From: Acholoe squamosa
Taxonomy: Eukaryota > Annelida > Polychaeta > Phyllodocida > Polynoidae
Assembly: GCA_949317995.1 (NCBI GenBank)
Contig: OX439049.1
Coordinates: 15,934,395-15,998,394, forward strand
Length of the DNA stretch: 64,000 nt
Direction of reading: 5' to 3'
Positions 1 through 12,954 of this stretch are shown in pieces (the stretch's first letter is position 1; the number at the start of each line of letters is the position of its first letter). A program made the position numbers and the translations under genes. The notes beneath the pieces were generated by a model. That model saw nothing but the letters and a program-made list of their open reading frames with translations, did no database searches and was not told the origin of the DNA.

Positions 1-1440
1 TATCACTGACCATCTTCCACATTTTTCTTACAAGATGAACTTATTTTTCTCTAGACCTGGTTGTGATGAAATGACAAAACCCAGCTTTGGAATATGGGTG
101 GTGCATTTTACTAAAGTCTGAGGTTCACCTAAATTTAGAACAATCTTACTTTCTCCATTGTGGTGCCTATATGGCCTTCTTTGCTGGGAATGACGCAGCA
201 AAGCCGTATAAACTCCCTCCACTGCAAGCCTATTGTCAACATTGGTATCCCCCACCCCCAACTCCATTAGGGGGAAAGTAACATTTGGGAGAGGACAGCA
301 TACAGGATGGGATCAATTTTTTACTTCTGCTATAGATTTTTTGTGTGGTTTCATATAAAGAGGGAATTTAATCAGAGGCTTTAAACCCGGGGGAATATGA
401 AAAAAATGAGCTATAACAGCATTCAAAAGGTGTCTGAGGTCGTACGCTACCTCGCCAAAAGTGCATGTAAATCATATTCAGTGTGTAAGAGCTGTTGAAT
501 ACTGATCATGACTGTTGAAGTATGACTCGCCAGCTTTTAAGAGAGGTTGGCCCTGGCCCTATATCTTTCCATCCTCCTCTCCATATTCACACCACCACGA
601 GTTGGGACTTGATAGCATAATCATTCTTCTCAGCAGGTTATTTCACAACGTGCTATGACTACACACAGTCTGCATAAGTGAAAATCCTTTCAGCCATACT
701 GAGTACTTGTATCACATGACCTCTATCTCATACAGGGAGGATGGTGAATATACACACATAGACCTACATGGAAAGGTCACTGGAGGCCCTATACCGCAGT
801 CCTATTACAATATTACAAATCATCACCTTGAGCAGTGCAAGAAGGTTTATAATTTTTAATCGAGTTTTGGTCTGTTTAAAACCTATCATCCCTTATCTAC
901 CAATTATGAAAATACTGAAGCTCTGCCTACAGGCGATGCAAAAAAGTTGTGTTACCATGCTGCTTAAAGTAATTGTGACACTTTTCCTCCACCTGCAAAA
1001 CTTGGAAAATGCAGTTACAGTCCTGTTGCACTGAGGCAACGACATATGCAGTATGATGGGATGGTCATGTAGTCTCACAGGGTGCTTCTGACTAGACTTG
1101 AGCGGTTCAAATCGTACAATGTTGGGAAACTGCCCCTTGCAGTACTCACAACTACAATGCAACCAGACCTCTATAAATAATATACTCTAGTCATTGGAGT
1201 TAATTATGCTTGTAGTCATCCATATCTGGTCTTTTTATACTAAGGACTGGACCCTTTAAGGTGTACTCAACTGGTACCTGGGTGTAATCATAGTACCCTA
1301 AGAATTTGCCTCCGGACATAGTCTGGATATAGACAAGATTGTGTTAAACCAGACTTCCACAGTGTTTAATGTGGGCTCCAACCACACAAAGCCAGTAGAA
1401 CTACCTTAGATTCAGAGTTGCTTTAACATGTACAGCCTTT
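1..1440. other. No gene recognised
   Basis: I see no splice-consistent reading frame, RNA gene or clear repeat here. The short open frames are unrelated to anything I recognise and have no paired exon signals. The sequence is AT-leaning, non-repetitive intergenic DNA upstream of the duplicated region. Confidence 0.5.
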
Positions 1441-1524
1441 CTTATTGCCCTTTGAATAAGCCATGTTTTTTTTCTAATATCCTTTGTAATACGACTTTAA
1501 ATGTCTGTACCCCATTAATGATAG

Positions 1525-1892
1525 TGTAATGGTTCAAGTTCTTATGTAACTTTGGTTGGGTTTGAGATATGTTAATATCTAGCAAAACCAGACAAGTTAG
1601 CTTGGGTTAGTGCAACCGGCACACGTTTATTCGTGAGTCACATGAGTTCAAAGTAGTGCTATAAGGATAGCTCGATGCTTAGCAGGTGTTGCTCTGACCG
1701 TAGCCAGAAGCTGACTGACCTCCCTATGCGGTCCCAGGTAGGGACTGGAGCAGCGACGACCAGTGCTGCCACCACCCCATAGCAGCCGGAGATCAAAGCG
1801 ACCTCTGGTCCTACCAGTGGTAACTGCACTGACTGACCTGCCCTCTCAAATAGGGAGCCAAAACTATATAAGTCGCTCCACGAGCCCCTACA
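1525..1892 (-). mobile_element. Solo LTR (368 bp) with ATAG target duplication
   Basis: The element starts TG and ends CA and is flanked on both sides by ATAG (1521-1524 and 1893-1896). The homologous site in copy B (about 15183-15192) lacks it, so the insertion is directly visible. Read on the minus strand it begins TGTAGGGG and ends AACCATTACA, closely matching the termini of the LTR at 21569-21929. A TATA-like TTATATAG (around 1862-1870) and an AATAAA (around 1625-1630, minus) fit LTR promoter and polyadenylation signals. No internal retroelement sequence is attached. The superfamily is not determined; a 4-bp duplication is compatible with several LTR groups. Confidence 0.8.
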
Positions 1893-3149
1893 ATAGCATA
1901 TGCAGCCAGTTTGATAAACATTATGGGTTGCAGGTGCAAAATAGGACCTCATATTCCCATCTCATTTAATACACCAAAGATCTACTGTTAATGCATGAAC
2001 TGCTTTGATTTATCATGGTGTATACATATCTCTGGGTTTATTAATCAGTTTGATATTCAAAAAAGTATATGACGTATGATATAACCCCCTGGGTGTAATT
2101 CGATATACAGAGCTGCCATGTTAAATATCCATCTCATCCCGATGATTTTCGAAACCCATTCTTCTTTTTTCAAGACACACTTGACGTATAATATAGATAT
2201 GCATGAGGGACACCTGATATAACAAACCATCAACGGCAGTCTCAAAAACATACTAATGTACATAATGTATCAGCAGGGGTGGAAAATTGCCAAGAGCTAT
2301 TGACTTGTACCTCTCATATCAAAATATTATGTGGTTATTTTAGGCAAAACTCACTAAGGCTATTTCAAAGAAATATCAACCAAAGATTACTTGGAAAATT
2401 TACTATGCATCCACGTTTCATCCCATCCTCCCCAGGGAAGGATGAATATAGTGGATTTCACCAATGCTGTGCAATCCAATTTACTTCCCAAACAGAAAGT
2501 TGCCTCTAACAGACAAAGTCAATTCACTAAGGACTTGGTCATGGAATTAATCACAAGCTCAGTGTAGTCTATAGATGGATCTTGTGCGGTTGACATGTAA
2601 ACAGAGAACTCACGGAAAACCGTCCTTATCAAATACCTTGTAATACCCAGATCTCTAAGATAGTAAGGTAGTTTGCTACCTGTCTTGTTAAAATTTGGCT
2701 AAGACTGAGCTATTTAAATATCAAACCTCCTGAGACAAACTGTTTTGGGCTAATACCTAAGGAATCAACCTTTCTATTAAGGAACTGCACCCTTGACTAG
2801 ATTCAATAATGGGTTAAGAAAACATACTTTAAGGTTGTATTGTCTTTGAATGTAAATATAAAGATTACTAGGTGATCAGTGTTTCTAAGAAGAGTGGGTG
2901 AATTGATATAACTGTTAGAATTATATCTTTAGGCTAGATGGAACTACTCTTAGTTATGTTTCTTAGTTTGTTTGGAGCATTTGCATAAATCTCAGCCACT
3001 CTTAGTAAGGCTTCTATGCCTGGAGGCATACAGTGGGGAGTCGGTGAACACCAAGATGTGTATATGAATAGACACCCAGTGGCATTGGACAGGACAGTGA
3101 AAGGGGGACAGGACAGTGAGAAGCAGAAAGGACAGTGAGAGAGAGACAG

Positions 3150-3152
<3 letters not shown>

Positions 3153-3189
<37 letters not shown>
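3153..3189. repeat. (TA)n microsatellite
   Basis: A pure TA run that follows directly on a GACAGTGAGAG-type minisatellite fragment (3090-3150). It marks the left edge of the segment present in copy A but absent from copy B. Confidence 0.95.
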
Positions 3190-3190
<1 letters not shown>

Positions 3191-4660
3191 TTATCTCGCT
3201 ACCAGGGAATAAATGATACCGGTAATAACGATAATAATAATGTTGATATATACCGAATAATGATATAAGAGCAGTTGTATAATAAATGATCATATCACAG
3301 ACACATGAGTTTGGTGGGTTACTGACCTTGGGGCTATCAGCACCATACATGCCTTTATTAAAATGACTAATAATTAGTTGACAAAGCATAGTCAGTAAAA
3401 TGCATAATATAATAACAATAGTATAGTAATAACAATAGTAATAACAATAGTAGTAACATTAGTAAAATTAAAAATCAAGGGAACACCCAGCGTGGTGTTA
3501 CCTGTACAGGTGAAAACGAGCCAATTGACGGTTAGCTTGAACCCGCCCCCTTTTATACCAGTGGGGTTGTTGACCATGACGTCATACTATGATATCATAG
3601 ATACCAATGCGCACTGCAAATAGTCCCTAACCGTCCGCGGCTAATTATATAAATATACACGAGTGTATATAGTTCCATATATATATATATACAAATATAT
3701 GGCTCATTCCAAGAAATACTGCCTATGGGGGCAAACTCAGCATTACTTCATGACATTATATTTCACTCATAGCCCTATATCTTGGCTTATTAAAAAGGTT
3801 GATTCAAGGCACCAAGTCCTGTCTGTTTCTAAGGCAGATACTGTAAAACCTTCTATGAAACATGTAATGTTAATGAAAAAAATCTATGCAGCCTGATAAA
3901 CATGAATAAAATTAGTCTTTTCATTATCAAATTCCATGTCCTGACTAGTACAATGTATGACTTTATGCATACCAAAGAGGTAAAGTAAGCCTTGTAAACT
4001 TTTGAAGTCATGCGTGGGCCAAAATATTGGAAAAACTGAAAATTTGAGATTTTTCAGTTCCAATTCCTATCTTTACCCTGACTCATTTAAAATCCTTTAC
4101 ACAATAACTATATTAACTGTCCATTGTCTTTAGTATGTCTACTTTACAGAATCATTGCAATCATACTCCTACATAATACTTGTACTGTGTGGGATGTGTC
4201 TGCATTAATAGCCACTGAAATTCCATTAACATTACACACTCAAAGACCATTCAAATAATGACCCCTGCTAAGATATGCATTATAATATACCACTAGGATC
4301 ACTCATACAAGGAGTCAACAGGTTGCACTACCTTTCTAGAGTCAGTCATTTGTACATATTCATAAGGCCGATATACAGTTGGCTTTAGAAACAAAATTTA
4401 TAATTTTTTCTACAATTTTCAGGGCGTGTGCATGGTATATGGTGCAAAAATACATCTTAACATACCTAAAATACTCTTTTCTGATAACCCACACATGTCG
4501 CCTATTGAATAAAAGTGATATAAACACCATACTAGATGTATTGTTGACATCAGAACTTTTTAACTTTAAACATCCGAAATGCCTCAAAATTCCATTAATG
4601 TTACACATTCACCTACCTATCATAGTATGACCCAAGCTAACCTATACATCATCATATATA
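3190..4660. other. Copy-A-specific segment without recognised gene
   Basis: AT-rich sequence with no supported coding region. A stretch near 3771-3830 resembles 55724-55785 (shared words such as AGCCCTATATCTTGGCT). Similar words (CATTAATGTTACAC, GACCC..GCTAA) recur at about 4215-4270, 4590-4650 and 5640-5665, suggesting decayed tandem or dispersed repeat pieces. Open frames here are chance translations. Confidence 0.5.
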
Positions 4661-5552
4661 TGGTCAATTGCACTGAGAAGGGGGTAAACGTGACTAAAAA
4701 AGTGAAGTCCTTGAATATTTTCTATTTTCGTTAGGTGAGTATGGGGGAGATCTTGCTTGCAACCTATAGTTTTGCCCATGTATAATTGATATTTAAAGCA
4801 GCACACTGCAATATATAAGGCCCTTTTTAAAGGTATTTTGAACGTTTTTTCATAGGGTCCCAAATGTTATGAGGCAAAGTAAAAAGAAAAAGGATTGGGA
4901 AACAATGATAATTTGATTTTTCCATTAGTCCATGATATTTAGCACTATATATAATTGATGTAAGAATAATTTCCCCTATCTACCAGGAGTTATTGCCAAA
5001 AGCCTTATGGTGTAGGTAAAGTGGAACCATATGTGCCTCATTTTTCACTTTACCCTAGAGCATATGTAATATTACTTAAGTGGAATTCGAATTGGTATAA
5101 GAAATACTTCATATGTCTACAATAAGGCTGCACATAAGAAAGAATTTTAGCTTTAAATACATGTGTGGGCTAGTAATTTCATCTATGTAAATCAAAGTGG
5201 ATTTGGCGTAGTTTTAGAGGAACCATACGTACAATATGTTTGAATTGATTATGAATTTACCATTTGGATATAATGAAAAATATTGATGTCATTGAAAGCT
5301 ATGTACATAAAGATTTAGTAAAATGATTTCTGATAAAGAGTTACGAATTATTCAGAGTATAGCATGATTCTTCTGTGGAAAATGTGCCCAGAACCGTATG
5401 CTGAGCATTGTCCTTTTACACTAGTAATCTGTCATCACTACAAAACTTCCTAATTCAGGATATTTCAGTAATTATATATAGTGTGGCACGTATGGTTCCA
5501 TGTGGCACCCTTTAGTGAGCACTGTGTGAGCCCAGTTCTCTGCAATTGACCA
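4661..5552 (+). mobile_element. MITE, GGTCAATTG family, copy 1
   Basis: It starts TGGTCAATTGCA and ends with the inverse TGCAATTGACCA, flanked by TA on both sides. It is a diverged copy of 22438-23573, with shared order of internal words. Internally it carries repeated GGAACCATACGTGCC-like motifs on both strands (near 5023, 5217, 5390, 5485). No transposase frame is seen, so it is non-autonomous. A TA target duplication suggests a Tc1/mariner-like source, but this is inference. Confidence 0.75.
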
Positions 5553-6164
<612 letters not shown>

Positions 6165-6179
6165 GACTAAGAGTGGTAG

Positions 6180-6360
6180 TGAGGGATGGGCATGGCACAC
6201 AGCATGAACAAGACTGAGGGAAAGAGGGAAAAGAGAGGGGGACAGGAGAGTGAGAGGTATACAGGACAGTGAGTCAGTGACTGACAGGGAAACAAGACAC
6301 GTACAAAGAGAGAAAAAAAGGAAGGTGGAAGGGAACCAGAAGGTGAAAGAGAGACAAAGA
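6180..6360 (+). repeat. Degenerate GACAGTGAGAGG minisatellite, right half
   Basis: Irregular copies of a GAGAGGNNNACAGGACAGT unit, the same unit as 3090-3150 and the much longer array at 20455-20735. The array in copy A appears to have been split by the 3.15-6.18 kb segment. Confidence 0.7.
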
Positions 6361-7019
6361 CAGGTGGGCAGTGATGGAGAGGTTAAGGTTGTTCAAACTT
6401 GTACCTGTAAAGGCATGGCGTGGTCTACAAGTACAGGTTCCAGTACAGGTACAGGTAAAGTAGATATATGCCCTGCACTGTGTAAGGCTTTTATGGGTGA
6501 TCTGCATGTTTCCCTTCATGTAGTGTGCACTATGTTTAGAGAGGGGTCTACAAGACCAAATGTCTACATCTAGATTGTAATGCCCCCCACTTGGCCTTTG
6601 ATGTTACCCCTGATTTATGGGGATTAGTTTCATTGACACCAGTGTGTGCCCAGGCTGGGTGATAAGATTCCTCTAAAGATAAACAAAGGGACAAGATCAG
6701 TGTCTTCAGGTCATGTAGCACAACTATTTGGGTGTTGTTTGCAGCATTACCTTCAGCCACCTGTGCTGAATACTAAGTAGTACATTATAATCAGCCAGAT
6801 GTTCCCTTTAATAGCTATCAAGATTCAAGTATGTGCCACCAAACCCGGGCACCAAACCAACACTGGAGAGAATTTCCAAGGTCAACATTTCTAGAATTTG
6901 GGTTGGCATGACAGGGAACATTATGACTGTCAGGACAGTTGTTGATCTCTGATCAGAGAGTACTAGAACTTGTATTCGTATATAGTGGCTCTGGGCTATC
7001 ACAGTATTTTGTGAAAATA

Positions 7020-8180
7020 ACATCCCAGTTACTGCATTTAATGTAAATGTTGTGACAAGAGATATGTAGGAGGAACCTACAGAAAAGTGGGAATAGGACT
7101 ATGTGAATACCTAAAGGACATAGAATACGATATCAGAAAAGTGAAGTTGCTTATCACTTAAACAAACCTCTCTATAAAAGAATGGACGAAACTTTGTTTA
7201 TGAACAGCTCAAACCAAAAAGAGGAGAAGAATTCAGAAAAAAACCATTGAGGGATCAATGGGTATGAGTATCTGCTATGAAAAAAAAAGGTTAAAAAAAG
7301 GATCCTCATCATTTTCCCCCCGTATATTACTAAGCCTATGTACTAGTATGTATCACATGTAGTATCAGGTACTTTGGTAATGCACAAGAAGGGAAACATC
7401 TATTTATAAGATCGTTGATTCCTACTCTTATCCAAAATAGCATTTGTATGAAAGTATTTCAATCATCCAGTCTTGACCGATGATATGTATGGAATATGCC
7501 ACACCTCCAGTGAACATACAGAGTTACTTGGAAAAAAGGTTTAACCACATATAGGACTCCAGTCTAAGGCACAATGTCTCAGACTGGACGATCTCCTGAA
7601 GTTAGACCTGCCCATGAAATGGTCGAAACACTCCTATAGACTCTAAAACCCCTCACCAAAACAACATTAAATGTAGCCATTTGGCCTTTTTCTATCACCC
7701 GGTGCCTCATTTCCTCAAACCTTGGGGAAATAACTACTATGGAATGTAACACCTAAGGGCGTTTCAGTCACAAAAAAAGAACTAAAAGTTATTGGAAAAT
7801 CAGCATTTATCACCAGATTAATCTAGCAACCCATTAGGGTGCTGGCAATATGTGGGGAAAGTATCATGTGACCTCTTGCAAAGACAGAGAAGTGAAATCT
7901 GGACCAAACGGATCATGATGAAGGAGTGTAGTGTTGGGGAAGCATTATATGCTCATCCCATTCTTCTGATTCTAAGCAGTCCAATCTAATCACCCGCTGG
8001 TGTGCAGTGATAATGGAATTTAAAAGATTTGGGCCGAAATAGGATCCAATATAACAAACTTCAAGCTCTAATAGAACTAGAAAGCCGGACATTGTTTTTC
8101 CTATGCCTGTCGCCCATCATTTTAATTTGTTTTATATACAAAGATGAGGATCACGTAGCCATGCTGGGCCGTCTAGGCCA
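7020..8180. other. No gene recognised between duplicated sub-units
   Basis: Sequence between sub-unit 1 (about 6560-7000) and sub-unit 2 (from about 8190) of copy A. It has no counterpart in copy B and no supported frame, exon signal or RNA. Confidence 0.45.
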
Positions 8181-8466
8181 AGAAGCATCCCAACTGACAA
8201 AAATTCCCATAAGCATCTATCATGATTCAAGTAGGGGCCACAACAAAAACACTGGAGATAATTTCTTAGGCCAATATTTCTAAAATTTGGGCTGGCATGG
8301 CAGGGAACACCATGACTGCCAGGACAGAAGTTCTTATGTGCATGCCCTCAGGAATTGGCAAAGTACCTTTTTACAGAACAGTTGTGATTCACTACCTACC
8401 TCTGATCAGTACTAGAATTGGTATTCATACTGGCAAACCTAGGAACCTAACACAAACACTTTAACA

Positions 8467-8688
8467 TTAAAGAATATTTTTATGCCAAGTAGGCATAGTA
8501 AAAGTTGGTTTGGGGTCTACATTTTCATAATTGCAGCCATTCCCATCCCAATCTGGCACATGCGTAATATAAGGTTTCAACAGGGGGATTGTTGTGATAG
8601 TCCCTGATTGGGTTATTGAAATAACTGCTGCCACAAGCAAATAAAACAGAATTTTAATTACGTCCGGTTGTCTGGACCTTTTTTCCAT
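8467..8688 (-). CDS. Putative coding exon with signal-peptide-like start, unknown family
   Basis: A 73-codon frame begins at an ATG (8688-8686) followed by nine mostly polar residues. A hydrophobic stretch (residues about 11-26, IKILFYLLVAAVIS) then ends near TQSG, as in a secretory signal peptide. The rest includes THVPDWDGNGC and MPTWHKN. A paralogous copy (22093-22275) differs from it in 19 bases over about 60 aligned codons by my hand count. About 12 of these are third-position changes, which suggests past protein-coding constraint. The ATG and Ile-Lys lead are also kept in a third, more diverged copy (9845-10096). No splice donor is clear, so gene structure is unresolved. I do not recognise the family; it may belong to the repeat unit rather than to a host gene. 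Confidence 0.35.
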   Translation of the reverse strand: MEKRSRQPDVIKILFYLLVAAVISITQSGTITTIPLLKPYITHVPDWDGNGCNYENVDPKPTFTMPTWHKNIL

Positions 8689-9844
8689 GAGGGCTATTTA
8701 TCATCCTCTCAGTGCTCATTAAGTGGGTACAACTTGACACATAGTGAATAAATCATAGACAAAAATACTCTTGTAACATTTGAACCGATGTTAAGTACTC
8801 TTACCATTATTTAGGTATATACCATGATTAATGCATAAGCACCTGAGCTCCATTTCCAGAAGAATAAAAAGAGTTGCGAAGGAGTTTCTGTTTAAAATTG
8901 GTCCTATACTAACCCTATCAATAGATACATTTGACAATCCCTTTTTGTTAAATGACATTGTAATGATTCTTTGTCATGCTAATAAACATTTAGTAAGTGA
9001 CATGTATGTGTATCAAAACTTCTGCTTTGTAAGAGGATCACATAGCATTTTACCTTCTGAAAACTCTAATAGGTCTCTACTCAGTTATGGTAAGACATTT
9101 GGAAGGTTACATCATGAGTCTTGACATGCTGTAAATTTTGTAGGTGAACTCTGAGAATGATTTGACAAGTCTTTAGCAGTCACCAGAAAATGCATCCTTC
9201 GTCATCAGGGAATCCACTGACAGCTAATTTGCAGATGGTGGATCATCAACTGTAGGAGCTGTATTAATTGGGTACAGGCAGGAAAACAACATGTCTTCCT
9301 TTTGTCATGGATGCATTAGCTGCAACAATAACAAGCTCAAAGAAATTAAAGTTACATCATTAAATCAAGACCACAAACTACAAATGGCAAATAGAAGGAG
9401 GAAGTTGTCGAACCTGGAATCTCTTTCAAACAGTATAAAATTACAGGCAGTCCCAGGCAGTGGAAGGGATAAGGCACCCTGAGCCAATTAAGCCGTCACA
9501 TGACACCAGAATTGATGAACAGGTATCTGAGATCATTTCATATTGTACAATGTGCTGCCTAATTGGCAGAGTTTCAGTCATGTCAAAATTGCTTCAGATA
9601 AATACCATAAATCAATCATTGCAAGGGCTTTATGGAAGTTGAGAAAAAGACCAGTCTCTTGGAAAACAACCTGATCAGTCAGTAGGGGTTCAAGTCAAAC
9701 TATCATTAATCATTTACAAACTGTGAAGTTGCTTATTTCTTTAAACTGAAGTGTATTCCTAATACATTAGACTTAGTATGACACAAACCTGACTTCACTT
9801 TCCCTTCTCATGATACAGTTTCCTTAGGAATTAAACAGAATGGC

Positions 9845-10096
9845 TCAAATGGCTTTATTTTTTGATAATGTGGCCCTATGGTTATACCCATTTTCATTAC
9901 AATAATTAGACATACACATACAAATATGTGTACATACTGACCGTTGGGTTTGAGTACAAGTTTTGTATAATATTGCAATCTGGCAATGTGTCATACTTGG
10001 TGTTGCCAGGGGGATTGCTGTGATAGATTCATTAACAAAAAATAGCAACCACCAGCAAAAACATTTAATTCCATCCAGCTCTAAGTTCCTTCCCAT
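9845..10096 (-). pseudogene. Third, diverged copy of the signal-peptide-like frame
   Basis: Shares the start context (CCCTCATGG), an Ile-Lys lead and the hydrophobic run, then SITAIPLATP aligned with TITTIPLLKP of the 8467-8688 copy. It is about five codons shorter in the hydrophobic region and diverges after the first 45 codons. It belongs to the third sub-unit of copy A. Whether it was ever expressed is unknown. Confidence 0.3.
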
Positions 10097-10179
10097 GAGG
10101 GCTTAACATCATCCTAACTGTTTGTGTTCATAACATGGGTATGGTCTGAAAAACAGTGATCTCCCAAAGCTATCGTCAA

Positions 10180-10375
10180 CCCCCCATGAAACGCGAACCA
10201 GCAGCAGGATTCGAACCTACGTCCTCTGTGTTGTTCGATGACGAAATGCGCCTGGCAGACCATGCCTTCGGCATGATTTGAACCCATGATCTCTAGATGT
10301 ACAGTGGTGCCAAGCCCCGCTGCGCGCCGTCTGGCAGAACTAAACCAGCACTTTAGACCATTCGGCCACTGGGCC
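10180..10375 (-). mobile_element. tRNA-derived SINE-like sequence with two B boxes
   Basis: Read on minus, it starts near GGCCCAGTGGCCGAATGGTC, which resembles a tRNA 5' half with an A box (TGGCCGAATGG). It then has a B-box-like GGTTCAAATCA (10285-10275) and a perfect B box GGTTCGAATCC (10217-10207). The A-to-B spacing (about 70 and about 140 nt) is too long for a functional tRNA. The segment is absent from the corresponding part of copy B, consistent with insertion. Pol III promoter function is inferred from the boxes only. Confidence 0.6.
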
Positions 10376-10772
10376 GGGGGTCTGGCCCGGCCGAGTGTAA
10401 GGCATGTTGCTCTGGCAAAGGTCGTTGGCAGACGAGGTTTACCGAGCGATATGTGAGCAAATTGTGAGCGATTCTGCTTGTTTAAGAGCAAATAACTCAG
10501 CAAACCCTGGTCTGTTAGGTGCCAGAAGGCAACAGGTCGACCAAGGCTAAAACACCAAATTCTGAATATTTTAGCACCGAGGGGTGCAGATGAGTCCAGA
10601 CCTGGAGGTCCCCAGGAGAGGGACGCCACCATGACCTAGTTTCTGGCGTCAATCCAGGATTGAGGCGGGCAGCCTAAAAACTCCCAAATAACTACCAATC
10701 TGTATAAATAGGGTGTCTCTGGGGGAGACGCAGACAGTCGCAGAATACATTCATAAGAGTCCCCTTGGAACA

Positions 10773-11058
10773 CTGAAAACATGGAAGATCCGAAACTAGT
10801 CAGCGGTGACCACTTTAGGTCCTCAAGTTGACGATACCTAAAACTACATGACGACTTTAGGTCGTCATCCTGACGACCTGAGTCATCAGGATGACAATAC
10901 TGACAGTACAGAGTCGTCATATTGATGACTCAGGTCGTCAGAATGACGACTTAAAGTCATCATTTTGACTACCTAAAGCTGTAGTTTTAGGTATTGTCAA
11001 CTTGAGGACCTAAAGTGGTCACCGCTGACTAGTTTCAGAACTTCTAGGTTTTCAGTGA
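10773..11058. mobile_element. Foldback/palindrome element
   Basis: A 54-base left arm (10792-10845) is the reverse complement of 10983-11036 with one mismatch. Weaker pairing extends outward (CACTGAAAAC near 10773 with its complement near 11056). The interior is made of repeated GTCGTCA/TGACGAC words that also pair imperfectly, so the whole about 285 bases could fold into one long hairpin. No coding content; absent from copy B. A non-autonomous foldback transposon is the likely explanation. Confidence 0.75.
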
Positions 11059-11063
11059 AGGGG

Positions 11064-12580
11064 AAGGAGATTTAAACAAGAAAAAAGTACTTATCAGGCA
11101 AAATTGCTGCTGTAATATTCAGAACTGACTGTGTTTACCACATGGAAATTCTGTACTGACTGAGAATGCACGTCTCAACCTCTCTCATCGATTCCCGGCA
11201 ACCCTGAGGGTTCCTGAGGAATAACCAATGTTAAACATCTCACAATCTTTAGGAATATACAATTAACATATTAGCATCTCAACATATTTTCCAGAAAAGA
11301 AAAAAGAGTTGCAAAGTGGAGAATATGTGCTCACAGTTTACTACATTCCCTTTACGTAGATTCTTTCTAGAATTACACTGTAATGATTCTGTGACATGCT
11401 AAGAAACCATCAGTAAGTGACATATTATACATGTACCTATCAAACACATTGTGAAATCCTCCTATGTTTTAGTCTACATATAGTAGCCATATGGCTGTGT
11501 TCACACATAGGAGTCATGCACATAAATGAAGTATTTTTCTTTACAGTATAAACTGGTACTCTACAACATTCTCTATTTATAGACCCGGCAGACTTTGGGT
11601 GATAAATAGCCTCACCATGCAGAGGCACCTACATTTCCTTGTATACGCTAAAATGTAGGCATGTTCTCTTTAGAGAGAAAAGTCTTTCTCAAGCTTGATA
11701 TCTGCATCACTAATAGGCATCTCTCCAACTCATGAAATCATGAATGTAACTTTCAATAAATGCTGGCATTGCTATAACGAAAAACACTAAACACAAAAGC
11801 AGATCCAACATCAGCTAGTCAAAATTGGTTTAGAGTTTGAAAATAAAGGCAAGTAAATACTGCTGACTATTTTGTCAAACGTCATGATCACAGACACCCA
11901 TGTACCTTATGCCTTTTGTATCCAATGGCAGAATCTTCATGTGGCCTGTCAGAGCTCTATTTTGTTGGTTATTTATTTGGATTTAGGGATATTTTAGGGC
12001 CCCATGAGGAGGATTTGAACAACACATATGGCAATGCAAGTCCTGTTGGTAAAATGGGACAGAATATATGCTTATCTGGACAAATTTATTAATCTTAAGT
12101 CGGAGGTGATGTGATGGATCAGAAGCTTACCAAATCAAGCCTTTTAGAGAGAGAGTTCATAGAGCCTGTAGCATTGGCATCACAGCTTATAACTCATAAT
12201 ACCAGCTACCTCTGTTTCATTGTTTTTCTTGCTGAAACTGGTCATTTGCCTTATATTTCTATATAAGCCTTTGCAGATCTCTCTCTCAAAGGTGACTGTT
12301 GTGGCTGCACACTAGGAGGACCAGGTTTTTACCTTCGCAAAACTCTAAGTCTCAACTCAATTATGTAAAGACATTTCAAAGATGAAGGTTACATCAGGAG
12401 TCTGTAAATCTTGTAGGTGAATTCTGAGAACGAATTCAAAAATTAATAACAGTCTTCAGTGAATGCATCCTTAGTCACCATGGAATCCACTAACAGCTAA
12501 TTTGTAGATGGTGGATTATCAACTGTAGTAGCTTTTTAAAATTATGTACAGGCAGGAGAACAACATGTCGTCCTTTTGTC
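11064..12580. repeat. Third sub-unit of copy A (diverged repeat)
   Basis: Words at 11290-11420 (CCAGAAAAGAAAAAAGAGTTGC; TGTAATGATTCTGTGACATGC) and at 12330-12590 match 8850-9000 and 9040-9310, showing an internal duplication within copy A. Part of 11880-12060 matches 23690-23860 in copy B. No coding region is supported. Confidence 0.6.
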
Positions 12581-12954
12581 ATGGATTAATTAGCTGCAGC
12601 AAAAACAAGCTCAAAGAGATTCAAGTATCCAAGTTCATTAACCATGACCACAAGACATAAATGGCCAGTAGTGGGAGCAATATTTGCAGCCTGGAGGTTG
12701 CTAAACATTCTAAGATAACAGAGAGTCCTTATGATTTGCAGCCCTCCAAAATCATACAGCTCCATGTGGTTTTACCAGTGCCTACTTGATGGTTGGTATT
12801 GGGAGCATTGAGCTGATCAGTTTGGTATTCAAAGGAAAGGTCTCTGGGGGAAGGATTTAGTGAGCACATCAACAGTTGCTGTACATGATCCTTCTCCACC
12901 CACCATGGATTGTGTTCTCTCTACAGGATGTCTACGAGACTAATCTGTTGATAA

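Noticed and set aside
10180-10375. A functional tRNA gene
   Set aside because: The A-to-B box distance is too long and no cloverleaf can be drawn; a SINE head explains it better.
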